Virus record (IMG/VR): IMGVR_UViG_3300025111_000095
Location: 1 to 35,382 of that record
Source of the DNA: a virus
Reading direction: 5' to 3' (one strand)
DNA: 35,382 nt
Shown here: positions 14,876 through 23,137 of the stretch, piece after piece
How positions within the stretch are numbered: the stretch's first letter is position 1
How the letters are laid out: every line of letters starts with the position of its first letter
Position numbers and translations under genes: made by a program
Notes under the pieces: generated by a model
Told to the model about the DNA's origin: nothing
Database searches by the model: none
What the model saw: only the letters and a program-made list of their open reading frames with translations

Positions 14876-17616
14876 GCGACCTCCAGCAAATCCAACTCCG
14901 TCCTAAAATTCATCAAATCCTGTGCGACTCCGATAATCCTAGCGTCGAATATCTGCCCTATCTGCCTGGGGGCGGGAATAGTGAACGTAACCCGGTCACC
15001 CAGTTCCAGCTCGGGCATAAACCGGGCGGTAAGCGTTGCCCGACGCTTGGGCTCCTTATAGCGGTTGAAATAACGCTTGGCCATGACAGTAGCCAAGTCA
15101 ACGTCGGTCTGGAACAGCATTCCGCCGCCACCCACGGATAAGGGTCTCACGCCGAACCGCTGGTTTGAGGTGGGTGCGGCCTCGCCCTCGGTCTGTGAGT
15201 CCACAGTCTTAACGAACTCGCCGAAGCTGGCGCGTATGCTGTTGAAAACCCTGTCCCAGCCCGGATTTATACTTTGGACTTTTTCTATGTTGGAGCCGTC
15301 CAAAGTAAGCAGCGAAACCGCCGCTGCCGCTTTATTCCTGAAGAAGAATCTGCCCATGCCGTCCATGCCCAGTTCGAAGTCTGCTATCCGGGCCAACTCT
15401 TTGATTACGTCCAGAACGGACCGGCTGGCGAAATTCGCCATAGAGATAAGAACGTTCCGCGTGGTCAGCGTTATCACGCTGAGCCTGTGGACCGGCAGGT
15501 TTACGCCGGACGTGTTCATGAGCGTGATAAACGCCATCTTCGCGGGCATCGGGAATCCCTGTGAGACCGCGAACTCGTCTGAGATTATCGTGTCGTTCGC
15601 CCCTAACGCCCTGTGGAAGCTGAATCCGGACTGGCTGTTAGCCCCGGCCGCCGTGAAACGCTGAACGCTGCCGTTATTGTTCTCAATGGCGGCTTTCCAT
15701 GCGTCCCAGGACACTGTCCCGGAGCCGCCGTCTATAAGCGGCGATTCCGCGATAGCAGGCAGCCATATCCGCTTGATGCCGTAAGGCAGGGATTCCAGCG
15801 TGTCCGTAATAGCTATCCTGAACTTGACATATCTCGGCGATTGGGCGTTTGTCCAACTGCCGATGTTACCGCCGTTTGAAACCGCTGTCTCAGCCGAGTA
15901 TGTCAGGTCATCCGCGCTCCATGAATGGTAAAACTGCGCGCCAGAGGCTAATCCCTGCAACTCCGCGAAGAATGGCCCCAGTGTGGTTATAAGCGAAAAC
16001 GTGGTCAGCCCGGCCAGCTGCGGGCCGTAATCTACTTTAAGTGTCAACTGCCCGGTTGACGGAGTGGCACTTATGCCGTTATAGCGCAGGTAATCGATAT
16101 AGAAAGTGTTGCTGCCGCTTGATTGTAGGCGTATGCCGGATGTCCCGCTTGGGAACGCGCCCAAGGTTCCCGAAAGGACTTGTGTGCCATCAACGAATAA
16201 AGCCCAAGTCCCGGCAGATACGCTGGTAAGCGTAAGCGCCAGCCGGAACGTATGAAACTGCGTTAGGCTGACCGAATAATTCGCGCTTGTGATTGCAGAT
16301 CGCACCCGGACCTGGTTCAGGTTGAGAAATTCGATTTGAGCACCGAGAAAAGGCGACTGGCCGACCATCGTGCCGAGCGTTACAGTGCCGCTTATCGAAC
16401 TGAACCGCAGTCTTGCGCAGACGCACCGTGACAGGTTGAACTCTTCGGCGGTGTTCTGAAGCACATAGTCGGCGCCTCCGGCATGCGTGACCGTTCTTAC
16501 GCTGCCCGACAGGGTTGCCGTGGTGCCGGACGGCAGGAACTCGAACCACGGGAACGCGTAATTGCCCTCAATAATGCTTTTTTCCTGTGCGGGCTCGTAA
16601 TCGGCCTCGTATTGCGACGTCCACCGTGGATGTATTCCATTTTTTATGCGGTCAAAATTTATCCGGCTTACGTTGAGGCCTGCCAGCCATTTGGCTGCGG
16701 TATCATATGCGTCTATCGTCAACTGGCCGTCCCCTGCAGGTGGTTCGTCCTCCGGGATTATCAGAGCTCTGTAGAGGCTATACGGCGCGAAATCGCCGAC
16801 ACAGGTGTGTAATATCTCACGCTGTGCTGCTGGGTCGAATTGAACGGTTTCAACAGCTGCGGTCTGGACCTGCGGTACTGAGGCCAATAGATCGTTTACC
16901 ACATTATGGATTTGCTGGTCGCGCTTCCAGACCACGCAGTCCGAGCGCACTTCAGCAGCCAGTTGAGGCTGGACAGTTTCAAATTTTATGACAGCCTTCT
17001 TTTGCGGGTCGTTAAGGTTTGATGCCGTCCATCTGGTGCCGGGCCGCATTACCTCGCCCGCTACCCGAACCTCTTTAACCGCGCCGACCGGGGTGTTTGC
17101 AAGTTCAAACTCAGCTCTTAAGCCGTCGCCGATGCCTAACAGCTCGTTGTTTACCGGGATAGCCGCCTTGTCGGCGTCCGCATCTTCCAGAAGTTGATCC
17201 ATTGACTGGATGTCCAGCTGAAGAGTAGGCATTCCGGAATCTTCCACGGCATCTTCAATAACGCCGGTGAATACAGGGGAAATCTCATCCGCGCCCGCAA
17301 CTTTAAGCCCCAATGAAATTCTGATTTGCGAGTGAAACCGCAGGAACCCGGCGAACCGTCCCACGGAACCGTCATCCCACAGCCGTTTTGAATTATCGAC
17401 TTCGATGCTGATATTGGATGCCTTGTATTCATTCAAAGCGTCAGTGTCTAGCTTCCATGACAGCCGGTCGAGCCGGACTATCTCGGTTGTGACGTCAATG
17501 GCCGCCGCTTCCCAGCCAGAGCCGTTCGTAAGCCGTCTGAAAAGCTCAACTTTCCTGACCGGATAAATCAGGTTTGACGCCTGCGCCGCTTTATAGCCTT
17601 GGGATACTGTTTTCAT
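14872..17616 (-). CDS. Tail-tip/baseplate hub protein with LamG-like insertion
   Basis: A 914-aa protein immediately after the tape measure gene (four-base ATGA overlap), the position of the distal-tail or central tip protein in siphoviruses. Residues 1-140 (VRKVELFRRL...ISIEVDN...FTGVIED) and the C-terminal region about 740-914 (RIADFELGMD, LELGDRVTFT) look like the halves of a tail hub fold. In between, about residues 395-520 form a Ser/Thr-rich beta-sandwich-like unit (SLTQFHTFRLALTLTS, GTWALFVDGTQVLSG, FYIDYLRYNG), the signature of LamG/concanavalin-like carbohydrate-binding domains. I infer a hub that also binds a surface glycan. Confidence 0.75.
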   Translation of the reverse strand: MKTVSQGYKAAQASNLIYPVRKVELFRRLTNGSGWEAAAIDVTTEIVRLDRLSWKLDTDALNEYKASNISIEVDNSKRLWDDGSVGRFAGFLRFHSQIRISLGLKVAGADEISPVFTGVIEDAVEDSGMPTLQLDIQSMDQLLEDADADKAAIPVNNELLGIGDGLRAEFELANTPVGAVKEVRVAGEVMRPGTRWTASNLNDPQKKAVIKFETVQPQLAAEVRSDCVVWKRDQQIHNVVNDLLASVPQVQTAAVETVQFDPAAQREILHTCVGDFAPYSLYRALIIPEDEPPAGDGQLTIDAYDTAAKWLAGLNVSRINFDRIKNGIHPRWTSQYEADYEPAQEKSIIEGNYAFPWFEFLPSGTTATLSGSVRTVTHAGGADYVLQNTAEEFNLSRCVCARLRFSSISGTVTLGTMVGQSPFLGAQIEFLNLNQVRVRSAITSANYSVSLTQFHTFRLALTLTSVSAGTWALFVDGTQVLSGTLGAFPSGTSGIRLQSSGSNTFYIDYLRYNGISATPSTGQLTLKVDYGPQLAGLTTFSLITTLGPFFAELQGLASGAQFYHSWSADDLTYSAETAVSNGGNIGSWTNAQSPRYVKFRIAITDTLESLPYGIKRIWLPAIAESPLIDGGSGTVSWDAWKAAIENNNGSVQRFTAAGANSQSGFSFHRALGANDTIISDEFAVSQGFPMPAKMAFITLMNTSGVNLPVHRLSVITLTTRNVLISMANFASRSVLDVIKELARIADFELGMDGMGRFFFRNKAAAAVSLLTLDGSNIEKVQSINPGWDRVFNSIRASFGEFVKTVDSQTEGEAAPTSNQRFGVRPLSVGGGGMLFQTDVDLATVMAKRYFNRYKEPKRRATLTARFMPELELGDRVTFTIPAPRQIGQIFDARIIGVAQDLMNFRTELDLLEVA

Positions 17617-19559
17617 ACCGCGTCCTTAGACAAGCGCCCCTGCTTTGAAAGGATGGATTTAACCAGCTCCGCACCCTCTGCCGCGCCCGAGCGGGTAACC
17701 TCTGACATCCGCCGCATTAATTGTCGGACCTGCTCGTCACCCAAGCCGGTGACTGTAATGGCGTTATGTTGTGTGACCGAGACGCTAATGCCGCCGCCGA
17801 ACTTCCCCAACTGGTCAAGCGGTATGACCGCCTCAGGGCCTTTCTCGGCGATTGTGGCAAGCACTGGTTCCCTTACAATAGCGCCCTCGGCAAACCCGAA
17901 GATTTTGCCGATGGATTTTGTAATGGGAGTCATAAGTGACACGGCCCCCGCGAATAAACCGACAGAGCCGAGGCCGCTAAGCGACGCGGCTTGCGTTGCG
18001 GAATTGGCCAGCGCCTGTTCTATGGCTATGCGGGTGAATGTCTCAATGGCGGTTCTTAAGACAGTGCTCATTACTGACTTCCAGGCATCCTCAAAACTCT
18101 TGCCGTCCATGATCATATCCGCCACGGCACCGGAGAATGAAGAAGCAAAGGAATCAGACACAGCCTTTTGAGTGTCGTGTATTGCTATCAGGTCGGCGTT
18201 TATGGCATCCCGTGCCTTCTGAGATTCCGCTATTGAGATGGCGGACGCGTTCAGCCTGGCGGCAATAAGCTCGTCCTCGGTTATTAAACCCTTGGTTCGC
18301 AAATCTTCGAACTGCTGAAACCGTTGTGTTTTCTCCTGCTCGATGAGCAGCAATCTGGATTCAAGGTTTCGGCCTTCACTGTCTAGCCGTTCAGCCTCAA
18401 GCTGTGTGAGCTTGTCATATGCGTCCTGTCCCAGGCGTTTTTTTTCGTCAGTCTCTTTTTGCGATTCTTCGATTGATTTTTGGGTTACCTTGGCTTTAAT
18501 CTCAACTTCCTGTGTTATCAGCCCCTCGCGTTCGTTTGCATAGCGTCTCTGCACTTCTGCCGCCTGTTCTGTGGAGGCTTCCTCTATGGCCTGCATCTTG
18601 ACATTGGCGTCCTGGACTATCTCCGGCAGGCGGTCAAACTGGCCTTTGAATATCGCGCCCCAGCCGCTGGCGGTTTGCTCTATGATGACAAGCGTTTTTG
18701 CTCCCCAATTGGCTATGACCACTCCGAGAATCTCAAAGAACTGTGTGCCTTTAAGGATCGCCTCAAGAAAAAACTTGAAAACCGGCAATACCCCGGCGCC
18801 CACTATCTCTTTAAAATCATCCAGCCTGTTTCTTAAAGACGACAACTGCATGGCAAAGCCGGACTCTTTCTCGGCAGCACCCATAAACTTCTTGGAGAGC
18901 GCGTCTATAACTTCCTGTGAGGTGGAAGCATCGCCTATAAACGCTCCAAACTCTGTTTTAAGCGCCCTCATGCGCGTGGAGTCACCGTTTAGGATAGGGC
19001 CAAGCAGCTCAAGGATGTGGTTTAAGTCCTTGCCGGATGCGGAAGCCAGCCCGAACGCCAGCTTCGTTCCCTGCATGGCCTGCCCGGCATCGCCGGTAAT
19101 CCTTGTAAGCCTGCCGAGTGCGTCATAAGTTTCTGTATCTGAAAATCTGGTCAGGGCTTGCTGCTCTTGGGCGAACGCCATAATGCGCTCTTTCTCTTTG
19201 CCAAAAGAGCCGCCGGTTGATTCAACAGCAAATTGCAGCCTGCGTAATGCCTCTTCTTCGGTTACGGCCGCGTCAGCCGTGGATTTGAAGAAGGCCGCTA
19301 TACCGGCAACCGTGGCAAAGCCCATCAACTGGTTCAGAAGCTGGTTGGCCGCGCCTTGGACAGCCGCCATTGACTGTGCCGTCGCGTCTACTTTGGGAGG
19401 GAGAGTTGTGAATGCCTTATCGGCCCGCGCTGTGGATTTTTCAATCACGCCCGCGAATTTATCGGAGCGCTGCGCGGCATCCAGCAGTTGTTGCGACAGC
19501 CGCTGAATAGCGGGCGAGGCCTGGTCAATGGCCTCGAAGATTATCTCGAAGCCGGCCAT
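17613..19559 (-). CDS. Tail tape measure protein
   Basis: A 648-aa, strongly helical protein. The N-terminal region (FEIIFEAIDQASPAIQRLSQ) has the usual tape-measure opening, a hydrophobic stretch lies near 80-92, and a long charged coiled-coil region spans about 335-470 with many Glu, Gln and Lys. The C-terminus carries GFAEGAIVREPVLATIAEKG followed by PEAVIPL, a hallmark of tape measure proteins. It sets tail length and helps genome delivery. The size would suit a tail of roughly 100 nm using the usual about 0.15 nm per residue rule. No lytic transglycosylase or peptidase domain is apparent. Confidence 0.93.
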   Translation of the reverse strand: MAGFEIIFEAIDQASPAIQRLSQQLLDAAQRSDKFAGVIEKSTARADKAFTTLPPKVDATAQSMAAVQGAANQLLNQLMGFATVAGIAAFFKSTADAAVTEEEALRRLQFAVESTGGSFGKEKERIMAFAQEQQALTRFSDTETYDALGRLTRITGDAGQAMQGTKLAFGLASASGKDLNHILELLGPILNGDSTRMRALKTEFGAFIGDASTSQEVIDALSKKFMGAAEKESGFAMQLSSLRNRLDDFKEIVGAGVLPVFKFFLEAILKGTQFFEILGVVIANWGAKTLVIIEQTASGWGAIFKGQFDRLPEIVQDANVKMQAIEEASTEQAAEVQRRYANEREGLITQEVEIKAKVTQKSIEESQKETDEKKRLGQDAYDKLTQLEAERLDSEGRNLESRLLLIEQEKTQRFQQFEDLRTKGLITEDELIAARLNASAISIAESQKARDAINADLIAIHDTQKAVSDSFASSFSGAVADMIMDGKSFEDAWKSVMSTVLRTAIETFTRIAIEQALANSATQAASLSGLGSVGLFAGAVSLMTPITKSIGKIFGFAEGAIVREPVLATIAEKGPEAVIPLDQLGKFGGGISVSVTQHNAITVTGLGDEQVRQLMRRMSEVTRSGAAEGAELVKSILSKQGRLSKDAV

Positions 19560-19561
19560 AA

Positions 19562-19939
19562 CTAAGTCTCCTTGGTTATGGAATCAAGCGTAAAATTTAT
19601 GATCTCAACATAAAGCCCGACCGCAAGCGAATACTCGGACAGGATGGCATCTACCGGAACCGCGTCTTTGTCCTCATCGCCGACGCAAATCTTCGGCGAG
19701 ATTACGCCATATAAAAGCACACGCCGGAATTGCGGCAGTTTGGGGTTTGCTATCAGCTCGTTGATTCGTTTGGCCAGCGCGTCTTTACCCTGCCGCGCAA
19801 TGCTCCAGAAATCGGCGGTTTCATCGCCAAGAAACAGCAGCGGGACCCGGCGTATCCTGAATGCCAGGCCGCAGACCTCTATGGTCTTCTCTTTTTTGAG
19901 CTTTTCCTTAAGCTCAGCCGCTGAAACAGGTGCGTTCAT
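19562..19939 (-). CDS. Tail assembly chaperone-like protein
   Basis: I choose ATG 19939 (125 aa); an in-frame TTG at 19945 overlaps the upstream stop and is less likely. The small alpha/beta protein (AELKEKLKKEKTIEVCGLAF, then DETADFWSIA) lies between tail tube and tape measure, the position of lambda gpG-type chaperones, which coat the tape measure during assembly. Only two bases separate it from the tape measure gene, and I see no slippery site leading to a downstream extension, so the usual G/GT frameshift product seems absent. Assignment is mostly positional. Confidence 0.7.
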   Translation of the reverse strand: MNAPVSAAELKEKLKKEKTIEVCGLAFRIRRVPLLFLGDETADFWSIARQGKDALAKRINELIANPKLPQFRRVLLYGVISPKICVGDEDKDAVPVDAILSEYSLAVGLYVEIINFTLDSITKET

Positions 19940-19941
19940 AA

Positions 19942-20904
19942 TCAATATCCCGTTACCGCGTTCGTAATGATGGCCTGCAGGCTGTAACCCAAGACCGGGT
20001 CCAGCTCGGCCTGGAAGGTTACGGCGGAGCCGAACAGCCCTTCCAACGTGCCGAATGCATAGGCGGTGTATTTCGCCTTCGGGATGCTCAGCTCCAGCTT
20101 ATTTTTGAAAGCATCTTCTATAATGTCGCCTGTAAGCGCGAGATCTATCGCCTGAGGCAGGTTATCCAGGAATTTCTGGCGGTTAGCTTCGGTCTCGAAA
20201 TAGATCTCGTAGCCGCCGTCGATTGCGAATTTGCCGGACGACACGATGTCTTTAGCGTCTCGGGACTGGCTTAAGGTCCTGTGTGCCACCGACGCGTTAT
20301 CAATACTCAGGGTCCAACTTTTGACATCCTGGTTTATAATCCCGTCCAGCTTAAATTCGGTCTGAAAGAACATCAGCGGCTTCGGTGTGCCGAATACCGC
20401 CGAGAACGCGGAGGCTGGTTCTTCCGTCTTGAACAGCACATCGGCCGCGACCTGGCCTTTGCCGTCTACTGCACCGGTCATTGTCAACTTCTTGATCACC
20501 GTGAGCGGATAGCGCTTTGCACCCAGGCCCCGGTCCACAAAATAAGTAAATGAGGGGAACTGCACCCGATTGTCGGGCTTAAACGTATGCTTGAACACTG
20601 TCGGCGAGTTGACGGCATCCGGCTGGGTCGTGGTAACCTTGCCGAGACAGCCAAGCAATAGGTCGCCCAACGTGTCCGCTTCAAGGTCAATGGCAGGCAA
20701 CTTCCCGCTGCCTTCACGTATCCCGGTGGCAGAAGGGAACGTCTCTTTTGAACCTCTGATCTTATCGTCCGCGATGAGCAGCGACTTATAATCCAGCAGC
20801 GATTCAGCCCCGACCGCTAAAAACTTCTGCGGCGCGGCCTCGGCTATTCCACGAGTGGCTTCTTTCTTGAACCCATATTTCTGATTTTCAATTGCAAAAG
20901 GCAT
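19942..20904 (-). CDS. Major tail tube protein
   Basis: A 320-aa protein with AAGGAGATA before its ATG. The sequence opens MPFAIENQKYGFKKEATRG, then SLLDYKS, a DLEADTLGDLLLGCLG segment, many beta strands, and a C-terminal GYSLQAIITN. This layout matches the tail tube proteins that open with a self-referencing beta-barrel (I would expect the Phage_tube_2 family). It would polymerise around the tape measure as hexameric rings. Downstream neighbours are the chaperone and tape measure, as expected. Larger than lambda gpV-type tubes, so an extra domain may be surface exposed. Confidence 0.85.
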   Translation of the reverse strand: MPFAIENQKYGFKKEATRGIAEAAPQKFLAVGAESLLDYKSLLIADDKIRGSKETFPSATGIREGSGKLPAIDLEADTLGDLLLGCLGKVTTTQPDAVNSPTVFKHTFKPDNRVQFPSFTYFVDRGLGAKRYPLTVIKKLTMTGAVDGKGQVAADVLFKTEEPASAFSAVFGTPKPLMFFQTEFKLDGIINQDVKSWTLSIDNASVAHRTLSQSRDAKDIVSSGKFAIDGGYEIYFETEANRQKFLDNLPQAIDLALTGDIIEDAFKNKLELSIPKAKYTAYAFGTLEGLFGSAVTFQAELDPVLGYSLQAIITNAVTGY

Positions 20905-20918
20905 AGTTTATCTCCTTG

Positions 20919-21410
20919 TTATTTCCTGCTTGTGGTTTCCACTGTGAATACCAGTGCAGCCGCCGTCATACTGGCGTTTATGGTGGCGACCAGATTATCC
21001 TCTGGCGGCTCCCATTCAATCGTGTTTAGGATTGAAAACAGGACCTGTCCGTTGGGTAGTGACAGTCCGCCCAGGTCTACATTGTCTATAAACAACTCGG
21101 CCAGTTTCTGTGTCTCCTGGGTCTTGAGTTTGACTATCTCTTCGCCCGGTCCGAACGATTTAACGAACACTATCCTAAAGTGATAGACGATTCGGTAAGT
21201 CTGGCCCGTCGTTATGCGCTCAAGATTGGTGGCCGGTGCCGGTTTAACAAAGACAGCCGGGACATTGTCTGCCAGAGCCTCCAACGCGGGGAAGAACTCC
21301 AGCGCGCCGATGGCGACCACCTTAAGGCCCAACTGGTCGGCCAGGTTCTGGTCTATGAGCTCGACGATTCTCTCGGCGATAAGCGTTTCGTGCAGTCGTG
21401 GCGCGGGCAT
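20919..21410 (-). CDS. Tail terminator/completion-like protein
   Basis: The frame is open from 21593, but residues before 21410 overlap the previous gene and look like noise. ATG 21410 overlaps the previous stop as TAATG and has GGGAGG upstream, giving 163 aa. MPAPRLHETLIAERIVELID at the start, followed by an alpha/beta core with TYRIVYHFRIVF, is typical of proteins between the gp10-like connector and the tail tube, i.e. tail terminators that cap the tube at the head end. Assignment rests on position, size and overall pattern. Confidence 0.7.
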   Translation of the reverse strand: MPAPRLHETLIAERIVELIDQNLADQLGLKVVAIGALEFFPALEALADNVPAVFVKPAPATNLERITTGQTYRIVYHFRIVFVKSFGPGEEIVKLKTQETQKLAELFIDNVDLGGLSLPNGQVLFSILNTIEWEPPEDNLVATINASMTAAALVFTVETTSRK

Positions 21411-21898
21411 TAGAGCGTGCCTCCCGCCTGCTGCAGGGCTTCTAAGATGCGCGTCTGGAAAATGGTCTGAATCCTGGGCGTTGCACCCAATAAGGCAGGC
21501 CTTAAATATGGCTGTGCCCTGAACCCACGCCGCTTGATGGCTCTGGCCACCACAAAGGCCAGTCGTTCGTCGCCGAGCTTGCGCCGGGCCCATGCTTTCA
21601 GGTCACCGGACGGCGGCGGCATAGCGCCGGGCCACGGGTTTCGGCCTTCTTCGACCACGGATGCATACGCCAGGCCCGAGCCGACCTCGCCGGTTATGCG
21701 GCTGCCTTCCTCTGATACATTCTGGCTGATGGAAACGCGCAGCAATCCCCGGAAGACAGGCGCATAAAGCTTGGCGTAGCTCTGGACTAAAACAGCAGAC
21801 TCCCGCATCGCCTTTACAATGGCGTTGCGCAACCGCTGCGGCAGTTGCGGCAGGGTCTTGGTTATCTCGCCCTTTTCCTTAAAGATAATGCGTATCAC
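21410..21898 (-). CDS. HK97 gp10-like head-tail/tail completion protein
   Basis: I choose GTG 21898 (162 aa, read as MIRIIFKEKG): it overlaps the upstream stop as GTGA, and GGAGGAG is five to eight bases upstream. The in-frame ATG at 21937 would lie deep in the previous gene. The protein begins with an amphipathic helix, followed by ESAVLVQSYAKLYAPVFRGLLRVS-type features, the GSGLAYASVVEEG motif and PYLRPALLG near the end. These are characteristic of HK97 gp10-like proteins, which act at the connector-tail interface. Confidence 0.85.
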   Translation of the reverse strand: MIRIIFKEKGEITKTLPQLPQRLRNAIVKAMRESAVLVQSYAKLYAPVFRGLLRVSISQNVSEEGSRITGEVGSGLAYASVVEEGRNPWPGAMPPPSGDLKAWARRKLGDERLAFVVARAIKRRGFRAQPYLRPALLGATPRIQTIFQTRILEALQQAGGTL

Positions 21899-22218
21899 CT
21901 CTTCTCCTCCAGAACGGCTTCCATGTGATGGCCCCAAAAATTCTTAACGTCGGTTGCTACGAATGTTTCGTTGTCTGACTCGCGTATGACCTCGTAATTC
22001 GCTTTAAGCTCGGTCTGATTTAGAAACAGCCGAAACGAGCGTTTAGGCGTTTGCCCCAGCACATTCCGGCTTGAGGCTGTGCCGCCCGGATTGAACCGGG
22101 ATTTAACGCCGGTGGCGATTACCTCATAGTCAAATACCGGCTGCTTGGTGCCGACCACAAAACGCTGGACAGGCTTGCGGATAGTGATGCTCTCAGTTAA
22201 AAGCCGCTTTTCTATCAT
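21895..22218 (-). CDS. Head closure/head-tail joining-like protein
   Basis: A 107-aa, beta-rich protein whose ATG overlaps the upstream stop (ATGA). It opens MIEKRLLTESITIRKP and has an internal VIATGVKSRFNPGG segment and a terminal VKNFWGHHMEAVLEEKR. Its size and its place between the adaptor and the gp10-like gene match SPP1 gp16/lambda gpFII-like head-closure proteins, which stop the portal channel after packaging. The assignment is contextual. Confidence 0.7.
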   Translation of the reverse strand: MIEKRLLTESITIRKPVQRFVVGTKQPVFDYEVIATGVKSRFNPGGTASSRNVLGQTPKRSFRLFLNQTELKANYEVIRESDNETFVATDVKNFWGHHMEAVLEEKR

Positions 22219-22808
22219 AGGGTGAATATCCTGAATCGCTTACCAAGCCCCTCCCATGCCCTGTCCAGTTCGTCGTTTAGCTTTTTGAACGTTCTTGTCT
22301 GCGAGAAATCGCCGATATTCTCGCTATCCACCAGCGGTTCGAATCTGGCCGACAGCGCGGTCTTTGCGACTATCAGTGTGGCTATCTTCTGGACTAAGGC
22401 CGGGACTTTAGGATAGCCGTGAATGCCGCTGATGATTACATTGGCTATGCCATACGGCGTCAAGCGGTCTTTAAGCCTTATAATCCCTGTCGCTTTTTTG
22501 AGGACGTATTCTTTCGGCTGAATTACTTCGCCATCAAGCACAAGCACATCAATTTCAAGGATCGGGAAACAGTCCAGGAAGATAGCGTCGGAGCCGTCGC
22601 CGTCTAAAACATTGGTGAACTGCTTCGTGCGGAAGCACATGCCCGAGCGCCGGTCAATCTCTTCGGTGGCGGCCTCTATCCATTCCGGGAGAACTTTTCC
22701 CTGCGGTACCTCTCCGCCGGTCATGGCGGAGACAAGCGCGGGGGACGTGTATTCAGTCGGCGCAACGTCCATGACCGCCTGTGATAGTAAAGAGGCCAGA
22801 ACCGCCAT
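22215..22808 (-). CDS. Head-tail connector/adaptor protein (gp6-like)
   Basis: A 197-aa protein. An N-terminal helical part contains WIEAATEEIDRRSGMCF, which I recognise as the adaptor-type helix of phage connector proteins. A beta insertion (IFLDCFPILEIDVLVLDG) and a long C-terminal helix (VQKIATLIVAKTALSARFEP) follow. Such proteins form the first ring below the portal. The upstream stop abuts its ATG, with AAGGAGG in front. The gene order adaptor, head closure, gp10-like, terminator, tube is canonical for siphoviruses. Confidence 0.8.
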   Translation of the reverse strand: MAVLASLLSQAVMDVAPTEYTSPALVSAMTGGEVPQGKVLPEWIEAATEEIDRRSGMCFRTKQFTNVLDGDGSDAIFLDCFPILEIDVLVLDGEVIQPKEYVLKKATGIIRLKDRLTPYGIANVIISGIHGYPKVPALVQKIATLIVAKTALSARFEPLVDSENIGDFSQTRTFKKLNDELDRAWEGLGKRFRIFTL

Positions 22809-23132
22809 TTACGCGCCCTCCTTCAGTCGCTTGTCGTACTCGGCCAATTTCTCCTCGAGCTTTTTGCTCAGTTCCTCAATAGCGTCCTTATTGGCTTTGC
22901 GAATTGTCTCCCTGCGCTCTAATGAAAGCTCGCAGATAGCGGCGAAGTATTCAAAGAAGGCCAATGCTTCATTGAGCCTGGCATAGTTGTTCTTCAGGTT
23001 TTTGATGAACCGGGCACGTTTGGCCTCCGCCGGGGTCAAAGGGCGTTGATTCTTTTCGACAAACACGACCGCCCTGGGCGCGTGCCCGGATTGATTGACG
23101 TGCAAAACTGGGGTCTCATTATCCTTTGTCAT
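22809..23132 (-). CDS. Small coiled-coil hypothetical protein
   Basis: A 107-aa protein with a Pro-containing N-terminus (about 1-35) and a long highly charged helix from about 36 to 104 (ELSKKLEEKLAEYDKRLKEG). The helix should form a coiled coil. It lies between the FN3-bearing genes and the adaptor. GGAGG is present twelve bases before the ATG, slightly far. It could be a minor head component or an assembly factor. No family recognised. Confidence 0.6.
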   Translation of the reverse strand: MTKDNETPVLHVNQSGHAPRAVVFVEKNQRPLTPAEAKRARFIKNLKNNYARLNEALAFFEYFAAICELSLERRETIRKANKDAIEELSKKLEEKLAEYDKRLKEGA

Positions 23133-23137
23133 GGCGA

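Noticed and set aside
19562-19945. Programmed frameshift in the tail chaperone (lambda G/GT type)
   Set aside because: Only two bases separate the chaperone stop from the tape measure start, and no open downstream extension frame or slippery heptamer was found.
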